Positions 26,886 to 34,933 of a stretch of 64,000 nucleotides of DNA are shown piece after piece. This DNA is from Proteinivorax tanatarense (GTDB lineage Bacteria > Bacillota > Proteinivoracia > Proteinivoracales > Proteinivoracaceae). The translations under genes and the position numbers were made by a program. The stretch is from assembly GCF_040267685.1 (NCBI RefSeq), contig NZ_CP158367.1:62001-126000 (forward strand), in the 5' to 3' direction. A model generated the notes under the pieces. It ran no database searches, was not told where the DNA came from, and worked only from the letters and a program-made list of their open reading frames with translations. Every line of letters begins with the position of its first letter. The stretch's first letter is position 1.

Positions 26886-27404
26886 ATGAATAGCTTAATC
26901 ATACAAGGTTATATATTTTTAGTTATGTTGGTCCTTGGTGTTATATTAGGAATGCTTTATGACATCTATAGATTTTTAAAAGGGAGACTAGGTTGGAAAG
27001 GGCGGGAACTGTACTTAACAGATGGTGTTTTTTGGTTGATAGTTACTGTTGTAGCTTTTTGTGTCCTGTTATTAAGTAACTGGGGGCAGCTGCGGGTATA
27101 TATATTTATTAGTATATTTGCAGGTCTGGTTTTTTATTTATCTATATTAAGCAAGTTATTTATTAAAATACTGATAAAGACGGAGCAAGTTTTGTGTCAA
27201 TCATGGAAGATAATAAAGGATTTCTTTAGGGTTATACGTAATATCATAGGGTTTATAATAAAATTTTTTCTTAGAGTAATTAGTATAATTTTTTGGCCTA
27301 TCATTTTTCCTTTTCGATTGATATATTCTTTTGTAAGTCAAAAAGTAAAGTCTATTAAACTAGTAGAAAAAATAAATCAAAAAATAAGCAGGAGAAAAAG
27401 ATAA
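26886..27404 (+). CDS. yabQ: Spore cortex biosynthesis protein YabQ
   Basis: The 172-residue membrane protein has about four to five hydrophobic segments and ends in a very basic tail (KINQKISRRKR). GVILGMLYDIYRFLKG near the start is typical of YabQ, a polytopic protein needed for cortex formation. It starts 11 bases behind yabP with a GAGGTG site. Confidence 0.9.
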   Translation: MNSLIIQGYIFLVMLVLGVILGMLYDIYRFLKGRLGWKGRELYLTDGVFWLIVTVVAFCVLLLSNWGQLRVYIFISIFAGLVFYLSILSKLFIKILIKTEQVLCQSWKIIKDFFRVIRNIIGFIIKFFLRVISIIFWPIIFPFRLIYSFVSQKVKSIKLVEKINQKISRRKR

Positions 27405-27454
27405 AGATACAGAAAGTATATTATTGAGGAAATCAAATGATAGGAGTTATGGTT

Positions 27455-27748
27455 ATGGCAAAAATAAAAAAGGTCAAGACAAAGGGTGGCAAAATAAGAA
27501 AGTGGATTTTTATAGTTTTTGCGGTCTATGTTGTAATTACCTTAATAAGCCAGCAGACTACTATGTGGAAATTAGAAGAAGAAAAAGCACAAATTCTTGA
27601 AGAAATAGAAAAATTAACTGACGAAGGTGAAGAGCTTCAACAAAAGCTTGAACTATATAATGATTATAACTATATTGAGATGATAGCTAGAAAAAACTTA
27701 GGCTTGGTAGGAGAGGGAGAAGAAGTATATATATTTCCTGATGATTAA
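27455..27748 (+). CDS. divIC: FtsB/DivIC-type septum formation initiator
   Basis: The protein has 97 residues from ATG 27455. It has a basic cytoplasmic start, a single membrane segment (about 15-34) and an outer coiled coil (LEEEKAQILEEIEKLTDE), ending in the DivIC-type YIEMIARKNLGLVGEGEE. It joins DivIB and FtsL in the divisome. In-frame ATGs also lie at 27437 and 27449. ATG 27455 is well placed behind AGGAG, but 27437 has its own GAGGA, so the start is not settled. Confidence 0.9.
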   Translation: MAKIKKVKTKGGKIRKWIFIVFAVYVVITLISQQTTMWKLEEEKAQILEEIEKLTDEGEELQQKLELYNDYNYIEMIARKNLGLVGEGEEVYIFPDD

Positions 27749-27754
27749 GGCAAA

Positions 27755-27783
27755 TTGACATTGCTGGTTTAATTAAGTATAAT
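27755..27783 (+). promoter_or_regulatory. Consensus sigma-A promoter of yabR
   Basis: TTGACA (27755-27760), a 17-bp spacer and TATAAT (27778-27783): a perfect match to consensus. Confidence 0.88.
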
Positions 27784-27820
27784 GAAAGCATATATATATT
27801 AGGGGAGGAATTTTTGTATA

Positions 27821-28210
27821 ATGTCATTAGAAGCAGGTAACATTGTTACAGGGACGGTAACTGGTATAACTAACTTTGGAGCGTTTGTAAAGCTTCCTGA
27901 AGGTGAAACTGGTTTAGTCCATATTTCAGAAGTGGCGGACACATATGTAAAAGATATTAATAACTTTCTAAAGGTAGATCAAGAGGTAAAAGTTAAAGTT
28001 ATTTCTGTCGACGAGAAAGGGAAGATAGGACTTTCAATTAGACAGGCAAGTCCTAATCCAAAACCTAAGGAAAAGGCGAAGCCCAAACCAAAGAAATCTT
28101 CTGGTCCGTCTTTTGAAGATAAGCTATCTAAGTTTTTAAAAGATAGCGATGAAAGGCAACAAATTCTAAAAAGAAGTGTTGAATCAAAAAGAGGTGGAAG
28201 AGGAGCTTAA
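27821..28210 (+). CDS. yabR: S1 RNA-binding domain protein (YabR-type)
   Basis: The 129-residue protein has one S1 domain at about 1-72 (GTVTGITNFGAFVKLPEGETG) and a basic Pro/Lys-rich linker. Its place between divIC and the tRNA/spoIIE region is that of Bacillus yabR. The function is unknown; RNA or ribosome binding is expected from the domain. It has its own consensus promoter and terminator. Confidence 0.92.
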   Translation: MSLEAGNIVTGTVTGITNFGAFVKLPEGETGLVHISEVADTYVKDINNFLKVDQEVKVKVISVDEKGKIGLSIRQASPNPKPKEKAKPKPKKSSGPSFEDKLSKFLKDSDERQQILKRSVESKRGGRGA

Positions 28211-28240
28211 AGCATCTTTTTATAAAAAGATGCTTTTTTT
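28209..28240 (+). terminator. Terminator after yabR
   Basis: AAGCATCTTTTT pairs with AAAAAGATGCTT, followed by a T-run; the hairpin overlaps the stop codon. Confidence 0.88.
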
Positions 28241-28271
28241 AACCCCTTATATTATTAGGAGGTTGGGTTTA

Positions 28272-29210
28272 TTGATATCAGTAATAGACATAGGCAGTAA
28301 CTCTATAAGACTACTAGTTGCTAAAATAAAAGATGGAGATATAAAAACAGTTTATTCGGATAGATTTGTTGCAAAATTAGGTCAGAGTAACAGTGCTAAT
28401 CTATTGGATGAGAAAAAAATTCTAAACTCTCTTCAGGGCATTGAAAAATATAAAGAGAAAAGCTTAAAGCTTGGGGCAAAAAAAATATATGCTTTTGCTA
28501 CAAGCGCTGTTCGTGAAGCTAGTAATGGTGATATATTTATAGCAGAAGTTAACAAAATGGGCATAGAATGCTCCATAATTTCAGGAGAAAAAGAAGCAGA
28601 GTTAAGCTTTAAAGGAGCTGCTATTGGACTTAATATAGAAAAGTTTATTATGTTAGATTTAGGAGGAGGCAGCTTGGAACTTTGCTATAAAAATAAAGAA
28701 GGTATAAAAGGGAATAGTTATAAAATAGGAGCTGTTAGATACACAAATCAATTTATAAAGTCAGACCCTCCACAGCAAAGGGAACTTAAACTTTTAAAAG
28801 CAAAACTTAAACAAGACTTAGATTATATTAAAACGAAAACTGACATAGAGGTTAGAAACTTACCACTAGTAGCAGTTGGAGGAACGGCATTTTCTTTGGC
28901 CGCTATTTTTAAAGGCGTTCAACATCAAGCGCATCAAGAGGAGAAAATTGTAAATATAAAAATGCCTATTTCTTGGCTAAAAGAATTGACAACCAAATTA
29001 GAAAATGTTAATATATTAGAGCGTCAGAAAATCCTAGGTGCTCACAAAGATAGAGCTGAGATAATTGTTGCAGGAGCAAATATACTCTTGACAATAACCC
29101 AGGGATTAGGGTATAATGTGTTATTAGTGACTAATGGCGATTTACGTCAAGGATTTATCAAAGAAAATTGTCGCGGGGTGGAGCAGTCAGGCAGCTCGTC
29201 GGGCTCATAA
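28272..29210 (+). CDS. ppx: Ppx/GppA family phosphatase (exopolyphosphatase-like)
   Basis: The protein has 312 residues from TTG 28272, which follows AGGAGGTTGGG. The actin-like fold is marked by VIDIGSNSIRLLVAKI at the start and LDLGGGSLELC near 130. Such short forms remove terminal phosphate from polyphosphate or the 5' phosphate of pppGpp; the sequence does not decide between them. The family-typical end (LRQGFIKEN) comes just before 29172; the last 13 codons are encoded by the tRNA-fMet gene, whose anticodon shares a base with the stop codon. A promoter for the tRNAs lies inside this coding region. Confidence 0.88.
   Translation: MISVIDIGSNSIRLLVAKIKDGDIKTVYSDRFVAKLGQSNSANLLDEKKILNSLQGIEKYKEKSLKLGAKKIYAFATSAVREASNGDIFIAEVNKMGIECSIISGEKEAELSFKGAAIGLNIEKFIMLDLGGGSLELCYKNKEGIKGNSYKIGAVRYTNQFIKSDPPQQRELKLLKAKLKQDLDYIKTKTDIEVRNLPLVAVGGTAFSLAAIFKGVQHQAHQEEKIVNIKMPISWLKELTTKLENVNILERQKILGAHKDRAEIIVAGANILLTITQGLGYNVLLVTNGDLRQGFIKENCRGVEQSGSSSGS
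29088..29117 (+). promoter_or_regulatory. Promoter of the first tRNA pair, inside ppx
   Basis: TTGACA (29088-29093), an 18-bp spacer and TATAAT (29112-29117) lie within the 3' end of ppx. The predicted start is about 48 bases before the first tRNA-fMet. Confidence 0.75.
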
Positions 29211-29248
29211 CCCGGAGGTCGTAGGTTCAAATCCTGCCCCCGCAACCA
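29172..29248 (+). tRNA. tRNA-fMet (CAT), copy 1
   Basis: A 77-nt cloverleaf with encoded CCA. It is an initiator: C1-A72 mismatch in the acceptor and three G-C pairs next to the anticodon loop. Its first 39 nt are also the end of the ppx frame. Confidence 0.96.
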
Positions 29249-29254
29249 AAGATC

Positions 29255-29330
29255 GGGCGAATAGCTCAGTTGGGAGAGCACCTGCCTTACAAGCAGGGGG
29301 TCACAGGTTCGAGCCCTGTTTCGCCCACCA
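29255..29330 (+). tRNA. tRNA-Val (TAC), copy 1
   Basis: A 76-nt cloverleaf with anticodon TAC and encoded CCA; identical to the copy at 29548. Confidence 0.97.
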
Positions 29331-29344
29331 AAAACAAATAAGTG

Positions 29345-29373
29345 TTGACAAACAACACAGACTATATTATAAT
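29345..29373 (+). promoter_or_regulatory. Consensus promoter of the second tRNA set
   Basis: TTGACA (29345-29350), a 17-bp spacer and TATAAT (29368-29373), 12 bases before the second tRNA-fMet. Confidence 0.9.
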
Positions 29374-29385
29374 AGTACTTGTCGT

Positions 29386-29462
29386 CGCGGGGTGGAGCAG
29401 TCAGGCAGCTCGTCGGGCTCATAACCCGGAGGTCGTAGGTTCAAATCCTGCCCCCGCAACCA
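29386..29462 (+). tRNA. tRNA-fMet (CAT), copy 2
   Basis: Identical in sequence to copy 1, with the initiator features and encoded CCA. Confidence 0.97.
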
Positions 29463-29466
29463 AAAT

Positions 29467-29541
29467 GGCCCCTTGGTCAAGCGGTTAAGACACCGCCCTT
29501 TCACGGCGGTAACAGGGGTTCGAGTCCCCTAGGGGTCACCA
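29467..29541 (+). tRNA. tRNA-Glu (TTC)
   Basis: A 75-nt cloverleaf with anticodon TTC in CCTTTCACG and encoded CCA. Bacillus also has tRNA-Met and tRNA-Glu just before spoIIE. Confidence 0.96.
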
Positions 29542-29547
29542 TATTTC

Positions 29548-29623
29548 GGGCGAATAGCTCAGTTGGGAGAGCACCTGCCTTACAAGCAGGGGGTCACAGG
29601 TTCGAGCCCTGTTTCGCCCACCA
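29548..29623 (+). tRNA. tRNA-Val (TAC), copy 2
   Basis: Identical to the copy at 29255; encoded CCA. It is followed by a terminator. Confidence 0.97.
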
Positions 29624-29632
29624 TTTAAAAAG

Positions 29633-29659
29633 CAACACACCTTTATTGGTGTGTTTTTT
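29633..29659 (+). terminator. Terminator of the tRNA cluster
   Basis: AACACACC / GGTGTGTT around TTTATT, then a T-run. Confidence 0.9.
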
Positions 29660-29782
29660 TATTGTTTGTGTTTTGGTGATTGAATATAGGGGATCTATAG
29701 ATATGAGTTTTTGAATAAAACTTGCTAATAAAAGTTAGAAAAAGATTTTACCATAACCCTCACAAAACATGGAGGTTTGACA

Positions 29783-29833
29783 GTGAATAAAGAAGCAATG
29801 TGTCAAAATAAGAAAAGGAGGCTAAAAAACTAA
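29783..29833 (+). CDS. Possible 16-residue basic small protein upstream of spoIIE
   Basis: GTG 29783 follows GGAGG by 7 bases and opens a 16-codon frame, MNKEAMCQNKKRRLKN, ending in TAA. The start lies inside an inverted repeat (TTTGACA 29776-29782, TGTCAAA 29801-29807). The remaining bases of the 315-base gap between the tRNA terminator and spoIIE hold only the spoIIE promoter region. Whether the peptide is made is unknown; no family is recognised. Confidence 0.3.
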   Translation: MNKEAMCQNKKRRLKN

Positions 29834-29840
29834 TAGTAAT

Positions 29841-29905
29841 TGTCGATATATTTTTTTTATGTACTCCATGTTATGACACCCTTTGCAAAAATAGTGGTTT
29901 ATAAT
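29841..29905 (+). promoter_or_regulatory. Putative Spo0A-dependent promoter of spoIIE
   Basis: ATGACA (29873-29878) and TATAAT (29900-29905) are separated by 21 bp, the over-long spacing known for Spo0A-activated sigma-A promoters such as Bacillus spoIIE and spoIIG. A 0A-box-like TGTCGAT (one mismatch to TGTCGAA) lies at 29841-29847. Confidence 0.55.
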
Positions 29906-29938
29906 AGTGATACCAATTTTATTTGAAGGGGTGTTAAT

Positions 29939-32317
29939 ATGATTAACAAGGAAACCTATCGTTGGGCAGATGTTGAAGGGAGTAACCAGCGGGAATATAT
30001 GGCATATTTAAAAAAATATTTAAACAAAGAGTCTATTATGCTGAATATAACGGCAGTTCTTTTATCTCAAGTTTTTATTTTAAAAGGGGTAGCTCCTTTT
30101 GTACTTCCCTTTTTCGCCGTAGTGCCTATGGCTAATTTTCCTAGTGTACTTTTATTAGTGCTATTATCTGAGGTAGTGTCAGGTAGTATGACGGTTTTTT
30201 TAACAGCCATTTCCGGGATTGGAATTTGGATTATAAGGAAAAAGTACTCAAATAAAGAATACATTACATATTTGTCACTGCCGCTACTAATTACTTTTTG
30301 TTACTCACCAATCTTATTTGGTTCCCAGATAATATCCTTTGATTTAATGGTGTTATGTTTACAAATAACTATGGGCCTAGCAGCTGCTTATATATTCAAA
30401 CAAGGGATAGTATCTTATAGACAGCACGACATAAATAGTTTATCTATAGAGCAAAAGGTATGTGCCGTCATATTATGTTCTATTGCCTTAAGCGCGCTAG
30501 CGAATGTATATTTATTTGAAAATTTAAGTGCTTTAAATATTGTTTCAAAGTACATGCTATTATTAGCTGCACTAAAAGTAGATCTTTACAAAGTGGCCTC
30601 TTTAGGTTTGATACTGGGTCTGTTATCAAACTTTAGCAATCCCTACGTTATTTATTATATTGCATATTATGGTTTTGTTGGTTTAACTACAGGAATGTTA
30701 ACTCAATGGAAAAAGTTTGGGATAATATTTGGGTTTATTTGTGGGACTTTTACTATGATGATTTATACAATCGATTTCTTTGATTTGAGTTTTTTTATGG
30801 GAGAGGGTTTAATAGCTATAATGTTATTTGCTGTGACTCCAGTTAGCTGGATAAATAAAATATATTCGACTAAACAGGCTAGTAAAAAGTTTGAACAGGA
30901 ACAAATAAAGGATGCAGCGATAAAAAAGATTTACCAATTTTCTTCTGTTTTTAAAGAACTGTCTTCAGGGTTTAATAACACTGCTGCATCAACATATCAC
31001 AATAATCAAGAAGAGATAACTGAAATTATGGAAGGTATATGTGAAAGAGTTTGCAAAGATTGTGATAGATATAATAGATGCTGGAAAGACAGGTTTAATT
31101 CCACATATAGGCAGTTTTTTTCTCTTATTGAAGCTACTGAAGGGGGAATAGAAGACTTAAATAATTGCAAGTCAGAAATTTTAGTGAATTGTAAAAACAA
31201 AAGTAGGCTTGTAGATGCTACAGTTAACATCTATAAACTGTTTGAAATAAATCACAAATGGAAATCAAAATTTAACGAGAGCAGAGGTATGGTGGCTAAT
31301 CAGCTTGAAGGTGTAGCTAAAGTAATGGAGCAATTGGCCCTCGACATAAACCTAGATGTCGGACCGAGAAGTCAAATAGAGGAAGGGATATTTGAGCAGT
31401 TAGAGGATGAAGAATTTGAATGTACTGAGATAAAGGTTTTAGGAACAGAAATAAATAGGCCAGAAGTGCATGTTTCTTTAAATGGCTGCTCCGGATGTGA
31501 AAAGTTTTGCCAGAAAAACATTTATGACACTATACAGAAAAACTTTAGTTTGCCTATGACAATAGTAAAAAACCAATGTATTCAACAAGGAAGCTCAAAA
31601 TGCAAGGTGTCCTATATACCTCAAAAAAAATATACAATGTCAGTTTCACTGGCCCAAAAAAGTAATGATTTAAAAGAAAAGTGTGGTGATTCATTTTTAG
31701 ATTTTTCTTTGAATAACGGTAAACATGTGTTAATTTTAAGTGATGGGATGGGCAAGGGTGAAGAAGCTGAAAAAGAAAGCAAAAGAATAATAGGCTTAAT
31801 TAAAAAGCTTATGCTTATAGGGTTTGAGCCGGAAAAAGCTATAAAATCCGTAAACTCTATATTAGCACTTAGAGGAGAAAGTGAATCTTTTGGAACTTTG
31901 GACATAGCTGTGCTTGATCTATATACAGGTAAAGCAAAGATGTATAAAAATGGTGCGGTGTCGTCTTATATAAAGAGAGAGACTGAAGTGGAAATTATTG
32001 AAGGAAATGACCTGCCTATCGGCGTGGTAGAGGAGGTAGATTCTAATACTACCGTAAGCTATTTAAGAGAGGGAGATTTTTTAGTGATGATGAGTGACGG
32101 ACTGTTCACCGGGCTAACAAAAGAGGGGGAAGACAGGTGGCTTAAAAGTCTTTTAAAGAATATTAACGGTAAGGTTAATGCCAATAGGTTGGCAGAGTTA
32201 ATACTAAACAAAAGCAAGACCAAGCTAAAAGGAGTAGATACCGATGATATGTCAGTAGCAGTAATAAAAATTAGCAACAATGAACCTAAAGCTTTCATGG
32301 GAAGATGGGTCGTTTGA
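29939..32317 (+). CDS. spoIIE: Stage II sporulation protein E (PP2C-type phosphatase)
   Basis: The 792-residue protein has about ten N-terminal membrane segments (to about residue 310), a central regulatory region with a Cys-rich stretch (ERVCKDCDRYNRCW), and a C-terminal PP2C phosphatase domain at about 580-790. The metal-binding motifs are LSDGMGKGEEAEKES, MMSDGLFTG and GVDTDDMSVAVI. SpoIIE dephosphorylates SpoIIAA and so activates sigma-F in the forespore; it also acts at the polar septum. The length and the position behind the tRNAs match Bacillus. Confidence 0.97.
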   Translation: MINKETYRWADVEGSNQREYMAYLKKYLNKESIMLNITAVLLSQVFILKGVAPFVLPFFAVVPMANFPSVLLLVLLSEVVSGSMTVFLTAISGIGIWIIRKKYSNKEYITYLSLPLLITFCYSPILFGSQIISFDLMVLCLQITMGLAAAYIFKQGIVSYRQHDINSLSIEQKVCAVILCSIALSALANVYLFENLSALNIVSKYMLLLAALKVDLYKVASLGLILGLLSNFSNPYVIYYIAYYGFVGLTTGMLTQWKKFGIIFGFICGTFTMMIYTIDFFDLSFFMGEGLIAIMLFAVTPVSWINKIYSTKQASKKFEQEQIKDAAIKKIYQFSSVFKELSSGFNNTAASTYHNNQEEITEIMEGICERVCKDCDRYNRCWKDRFNSTYRQFFSLIEATEGGIEDLNNCKSEILVNCKNKSRLVDATVNIYKLFEINHKWKSKFNESRGMVANQLEGVAKVMEQLALDINLDVGPRSQIEEGIFEQLEDEEFECTEIKVLGTEINRPEVHVSLNGCSGCEKFCQKNIYDTIQKNFSLPMTIVKNQCIQQGSSKCKVSYIPQKKYTMSVSLAQKSNDLKEKCGDSFLDFSLNNGKHVLILSDGMGKGEEAEKESKRIIGLIKKLMLIGFEPEKAIKSVNSILALRGESESFGTLDIAVLDLYTGKAKMYKNGAVSSYIKRETEVEIIEGNDLPIGVVEEVDSNTTVSYLREGDFLVMMSDGLFTGLTKEGEDRWLKSLLKNINGKVNANRLAELILNKSKTKLKGVDTDDMSVAVIKISNNEPKAFMGRWVV

Positions 32318-32376
32318 TAATCTCTCATGCAATCGGTAAGAAAGTTCTTATCTTTAAAAGAATAGAATAAAAGACA

Positions 32377-32423
32377 CCCCCTTAGGAATAATAAATTAAT
32401 TAAAAGAGTTATTCCTAAGGGGG
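32377..32423 (+). promoter_or_regulatory. 15-bp hairpin masking the ribosome binding site of the next gene
   Basis: CCCCCTTAGGAATAA (32377-32391) is perfectly complementary to TTATTCCTAAGGGGG (32409-32423). The right arm contains AAGGGGG, the only good ribosome binding site for ATG 32430. There is no U-run, so it may act in translation rather than as the terminator of spoIIE. Confidence 0.6.
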
Positions 32424-32429
32424 ATTTGT

Positions 32430-32873
32430 ATGTTTAATAAGAGGTTACTAATGTTGTGTCAAGAAGTTGATATAGCAACGGTTGAAAGTTTACAAAGTAT
32501 GCGGAAGGATATTTTAGTGCAGTGTGTGTGTTTGAAATCTATGTCCACTGTTTACATAGGGCAGGAAAAAGCTAGCTGGAGTAAAAATAAAAATATATTA
32601 CTTTTACACGGAGATACGTTTAATAAAAGTATATTTGTTAAGGTGAAAAAATTGCTGGATAAAGTTAAGCGTGGTCATCAAACATATCCTAAAAACTTAT
32701 GGAGTATAGCTTATAGAGGAGAAAAAGAGAATCCATTAAAAGTTGCACTTCCATTTACAAAATTTGAACATATAGTAAAAGGATTTAACAAGGTGGAGTT
32801 TGGAAATTCTGGAGTTAAAGACCTGTGTTATTATATACCTAATGTTTACACAGGAGAAATAATAGTTCACTAG
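32430..32873 (+). CDS. Hypothetical protein
   Basis: I do not recognise this 147-residue protein. It has no signal peptide or membrane segment, several cysteines near the N-terminus (residues about 10-35) and a basic middle. The reading frame has codon use like its neighbours and starts at ATG 7 bases after AAGGGGG. It lies alone between spoIIE and tilS, where Bacillus has yabS and yabT; it resembles neither (no von Willebrand-like or kinase motifs). Its ribosome binding site is locked in a long hairpin. Confidence 0.65.
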   Translation: MFNKRLLMLCQEVDIATVESLQSMRKDILVQCVCLKSMSTVYIGQEKASWSKNKNILLLHGDTFNKSIFVKVKKLLDKVKRGHQTYPKNLWSIAYRGEKENPLKVALPFTKFEHIVKGFNKVEFGNSGVKDLCYYIPNVYTGEIIVH

Positions 32874-32975
32874 TTTCAGTTCAAAAAATAAAAATAAGAA
32901 ACTATTAAATAAATCTTTATTTAACATAAATTATCTTATATAATAGAGGTTAAGCTTTCAAAAGGAGTAGAATTA

Positions 32976-34334
32976 ATGTTAGAAACTACAAAGAAGTTTT
33001 TGTTGAGTAACAATATATCTAATAAAAATATTGTGGTAGCTGTTTCTGGCGGACCTGACTCAGTAGCTTTAATAAATTTACTATATACTTTAAAGCATGA
33101 ATATAACCTGTGTTTACATATCGCCCATTTAGACCACGGCTTACGAGAAGAAGCGGTTAAAGATAGTCTGTTTGTAAAAAATGTTGCGGAAAAACTAGAT
33201 TTGCCTTATACTATTGAAAAAAGATTTGTTAAACAAAATGGATCTGTTCAGGATAATGCAAGAAAAGAACGATTTGATTTTTTAAAAGATGTTTGTTATA
33301 AAACTTCTAGTAGAATAGTTGCCCTAGGACAGCATAAAGATGATCAACTTGAAACTATTATGATGAATTTTTTTAGGGGAGCTAGTTTATGGGGATTAGG
33401 TGGAATTAGATCAGTTAATGAGTATGAGGGAATTACTTTAGTTCGGCCGCTGTTAGAACATACTAAAGAAGATATCTTTCAATACTTAAGTAGGAACAAC
33501 TTACCTTATATAACTGACGAAAGCAATAAGGGTACAAAGTATAAGAGAAATAAATTTAGGATAGAGATTATACCATATTTGGAAAAGCAGGTTGGCACTC
33601 ATATAAAAAATGTAATCACTGAGAACAGTAAGCAGTGGCAGCGAGAAGGTGAATACTTTAAGATGCAGAGTGAAAAAATCTTTCAAGATGCCCAAACTGA
33701 TCACCATATTTTCCCAGTCAACTTAAAAGCTTCCACAATAAGGAAAGAGCACGAAGCTTTATGGGGTTGGGTGCTTGTAGCAGCTTTAGAAAAGTTATTA
33801 GGGCAGGTTCAAGATTTTAGCAGTAACCATATACATAAATTAAAAGAACTTGTTATGCTACAGCGAGCTTCGATGCTACAGTTACCCAACAAAGTCACTG
33901 CAGTTAGATGGGGGCAATATATATCATTGTTTAAAGATGAGAATTTACCTGAATCTTTAGGTGATATAAAAATAAAAAATGAGAATATCGAAATACCTTT
34001 AAATAACAAGAAAATAAAAATATCTTTAAATAAAGCCCAAGGAAAGGCAGCTCACTTAATAAATGCTAACTTTATAAAGTGGCCTTTATTTATAAGGGCA
34101 AGAAAAGCAGGGGATTATTTTTTTTTGAAGGAGGATGGGGGAAGAAAAAAAGTTAAAGATTTTATGATAGATGAAAAGATTCCCCAAATCATAAGGGATA
34201 TAATACCAATACTAGTAGATGCTGATGATAATGTGCTAGCTATTCTTGGAGAAAGAACAAATGGAAAGTATAAGGCAAATAAGGAATGTAATAACAAATT
34301 ATATATATATATAAATGAAATGGAGGAACAATAA
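32976..34334 (+). CDS. tilS: tRNA(Ile)-lysidine synthase
   Basis: The 452-residue enzyme converts C34 of the CAU-anticodon tRNA-Ile to lysidine using ATP and lysine. The PP-loop AVSGGPDSVALINLL lies at about 24-38. The N-terminal N-type ATP pyrophosphatase domain (about 18-200) is followed by a helical linker and a C-terminal TilS domain (about 370-445, WPLFIRARKAGDYFF). The position before hpt and ftsH is conserved in Firmicutes. Confidence 0.96.
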   Translation: MLETTKKFLLSNNISNKNIVVAVSGGPDSVALINLLYTLKHEYNLCLHIAHLDHGLREEAVKDSLFVKNVAEKLDLPYTIEKRFVKQNGSVQDNARKERFDFLKDVCYKTSSRIVALGQHKDDQLETIMMNFFRGASLWGLGGIRSVNEYEGITLVRPLLEHTKEDIFQYLSRNNLPYITDESNKGTKYKRNKFRIEIIPYLEKQVGTHIKNVITENSKQWQREGEYFKMQSEKIFQDAQTDHHIFPVNLKASTIRKEHEALWGWVLVAALEKLLGQVQDFSSNHIHKLKELVMLQRASMLQLPNKVTAVRWGQYISLFKDENLPESLGDIKIKNENIEIPLNNKKIKISLNKAQGKAAHLINANFIKWPLFIRARKAGDYFFLKEDGGRKKVKDFMIDEKIPQIIRDIIPILVDADDNVLAILGERTNGKYKANKECNNKLYIYINEMEEQ

Positions 34335-34336
34335 TA

Positions 34337-34891
34337 ATGGTAGAAGGTGCTATTGATAGAGTTCTTTTTTCAGAGAAAGATATAGCTGAAAAAGTAGAGG
34401 AACTAGGGAAGCAAATTACTAAAGACTATAAAGGAAAAGACCTTTTGTTAGTTTGTGTATTAAAAGGTGGCATTTTATTTATGAGTGATCTTTCAAAAAA
34501 AATAGATCTCCCCTTAAAAATGGACTTTATAGCAGTTTCGTCATATGGAGATTCTACTGTCTCATCAGGGGTTGTAAAAATATTAAAAGATTTAGATACA
34601 TCTATAGAAGGAAAAGATGTATTGATAGTAGAAGATATAATAGATAGCGGTTTGACTTTGAAATATCTATTAGGGAACCTTAAAACTAGAAAGCCAGCTT
34701 CCTTAAAGGTGTGCACTCTTTTAGATAAGCCAAAGCGAAGAACCGTAGACTTAACGCCTGAATATTGTGGTTTTTCTATAGAAAATCATTTTGTGGTAGG
34801 GTATGGGTTGGATTTTATGCAAATGTTTCGCAATGTCCCATATGTATTTATTCCAAAACAAGAGTATGTAGACAAAATGCAATCCTCCTAA
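34337..34891 (+). CDS. hpt: Hypoxanthine phosphoribosyltransferase
   Basis: This 184-residue purine salvage enzyme uses PRPP to convert hypoxanthine or guanine to the nucleotide. The PRPP loop is VLIVEDIIDSGLTL (about 95-108); LLVCVLKGGILFMSDL and the FVVGYGLDF end are typical. It starts two bases after the tilS stop, with GGAGG inside the end of tilS, so the two are probably translationally coupled. Confidence 0.96.
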   Translation: MVEGAIDRVLFSEKDIAEKVEELGKQITKDYKGKDLLLVCVLKGGILFMSDLSKKIDLPLKMDFIAVSSYGDSTVSSGVVKILKDLDTSIEGKDVLIVEDIIDSGLTLKYLLGNLKTRKPASLKVCTLLDKPKRRTVDLTPEYCGFSIENHFVVGYGLDFMQMFRNVPYVFIPKQEYVDKMQSS

Positions 34892-34933
34892 TGTACTTGA
34901 GGCAGGATTTAATATTTTGAGAGGAGGAAAGAA

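Noticed and set aside
29134-29424. A 96-codon frame spanning the tRNA cluster
   Set aside because: It is a chance frame through tRNA genes; the tRNA structures are unambiguous.
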